Assembly: GCA_944325435.1 (NCBI GenBank) | Contig: CALVAC010000010.1 | Coordinates: 1-64,000, forward strand | Length of the DNA stretch: 64,000 bases | Direction: 5' to 3' | From: an uncultured Bacteroidales bacterium | Lineage (GTDB): Bacteria; Bacteroidota; Bacteroidia; Bacteroidales; UBA932 | Part shown: piece by piece, positions 63,731 through 64,000 of the stretch | Numbering within the stretch: position 1 is the first letter of the stretch | How the letters are laid out: each line of letters begins with the position of its first letter | The notes under the pieces: generated by a model | The model's input: the letters and a program-made list of their open reading frames with translations, nothing else | Told to the model about the DNA's origin: nothing | Database searches by the model: none | Made by a program: the position numbers and the translations under genes

Positions 63731-64000
63731 ATGAAGATACGGAACATCATTCTGCCGCTGACTGGAATCACTGCCGTATCCTGCGGGAATGCAGGGGAAA
63801 TGCGGCCAAACATCATATATGTTTTCCCTGACCAGTTCAGAATCTCCTCTATGGCTTTCTGGGACTCTCCCGGATATGAAGGTGCAGTCAACTGGAAGGC
63901 AGACCCTGTCCTCACCCCGAATCTGGACAGGTTCGCAGATGAATCACTTGTGCTCAACAGCGCAGTCAGCACCTGCCCCCTCAGCAGCCCGCACAGGGGT
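63731..64000 (+). CDS. S1 family sulfatase lipoprotein (N-terminal part, cut by window edge)
   Basis: The 90 visible residues have a short lipoprotein signal (TAVSC, cysteine 18), the metal-binding start PNIIYVFPDQFR and the activation site S85-S-P-H-R-G. That is the Ser type of the (C/S)xPxR motif, so Ser85 would be oxidised to formylglycine by the radical SAM anSME enzyme. By context it removes sulfate from chondroitin or dermatan sulfate disaccharides. It follows the PL8 gene by 46 nt. The body of the enzyme is beyond the window. Confidence 0.9.
   Translation, partial: MKIRNIILPLTGITAVSCGNAGEMRPNIIYVFPDQFRISSMAFWDSPGYEGAVNWKADPVLTPNLDRFADESLVLNSAVSTCPLSSPHRG

Noticed and set aside
1..64000. 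Search for CRISPR arrays, tRNA genes, insertion sequences and phage genes
   Set aside because: No regularly spaced repeats, cloverleaf-like segments with a TTCGA loop, transposase or phage structural genes were recognised by eye; short or degenerate cases could be missed without a search tool.

Overview
The window is bacterial chromosome from a member of the Bacteroidales, probably a gut lineage. The evidence is two SusC/SusD polysaccharide utilisation loci (PULs), BACON, DUF1735 and DUF5017 lipoproteins, GldH, RicT, DUF3109 and a fused DAHP synthase/chorismate mutase. Many genes are also preceded by the Bacteroidetes sigma-ABfr promoter element TAnnTTTG (-7), sometimes with TTTG (-33) 19-20 bp upstream. 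I cannot fix the genus from sequence alone. I saw no tRNA, rRNA, CRISPR array, phage or transposase.

Layout. 1-510: 5' end of a 2-oxoacid:ferredoxin oxidoreductase alpha subunit. 511-899: gap with two strong hairpins. 900-4001: PepSY-like protein, MATE exporter, dusB. 4154-16378: PUL 1, predicted to act on host N-glycans (SusC with STN domain, SusD, inactive GH18-like binding protein, DUF1735/LamG protein, GH18 endoglycosidase, BACON protein), with a FecR anti-sigma factor and a divergent ECF sigma factor. A candidate ~78-nt antisense RNA lies opposite the susC leader. 16468-18518: pfkA-lpxK. 18533-22871: aromatic amino acid operon pheA-aminotransferase-tyrA-aroF/CM, preceded by a leader peptide gene rich in Phe and Tyr and a terminator (an attenuator). 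22977-26546: frr, pyrH, a lone sdhC/frdC and a TrpB2-type gene. 26534-33994: an eight-gene leftward housekeeping run (trxA, porin-like protein, ispB, holB, ricT, gldH, trmB, M24 peptidase). 34098-49334: HAD, lgt, miaA, GH2 beta-galactosidase, hemW, several conserved hypotheticals, an M16-like protein without its zinc motif, a TPR protein and a U32-family protein. 49363-64000: PUL 2, predicted to act on chondroitin sulfate or hyaluronan (two lipoproteins, SusD, SusC and a PL8 lyase leftward; GH88, a second PL8 lyase and a sulfatase rightward, cut by the window edge).

How the parts work together. In PUL 1 a surface endoglycosidase would release N-glycans from glycoproteins, binding proteins would hold them, and SusCD would import them. 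The STN domain of SusC, FecR and the ECF sigma factor would sense import and switch the locus on, while the antisense RNA would dampen it. In PUL 2 the PL8 lyases would cut the polymer to unsaturated disaccharides, the sulfatase would remove sulfate and GH88 would split off the unsaturated uronate. The two best regulatory discoveries are the aromatic operon attenuator and the antisense RNA in PUL 1; both rest on sequence pattern only.
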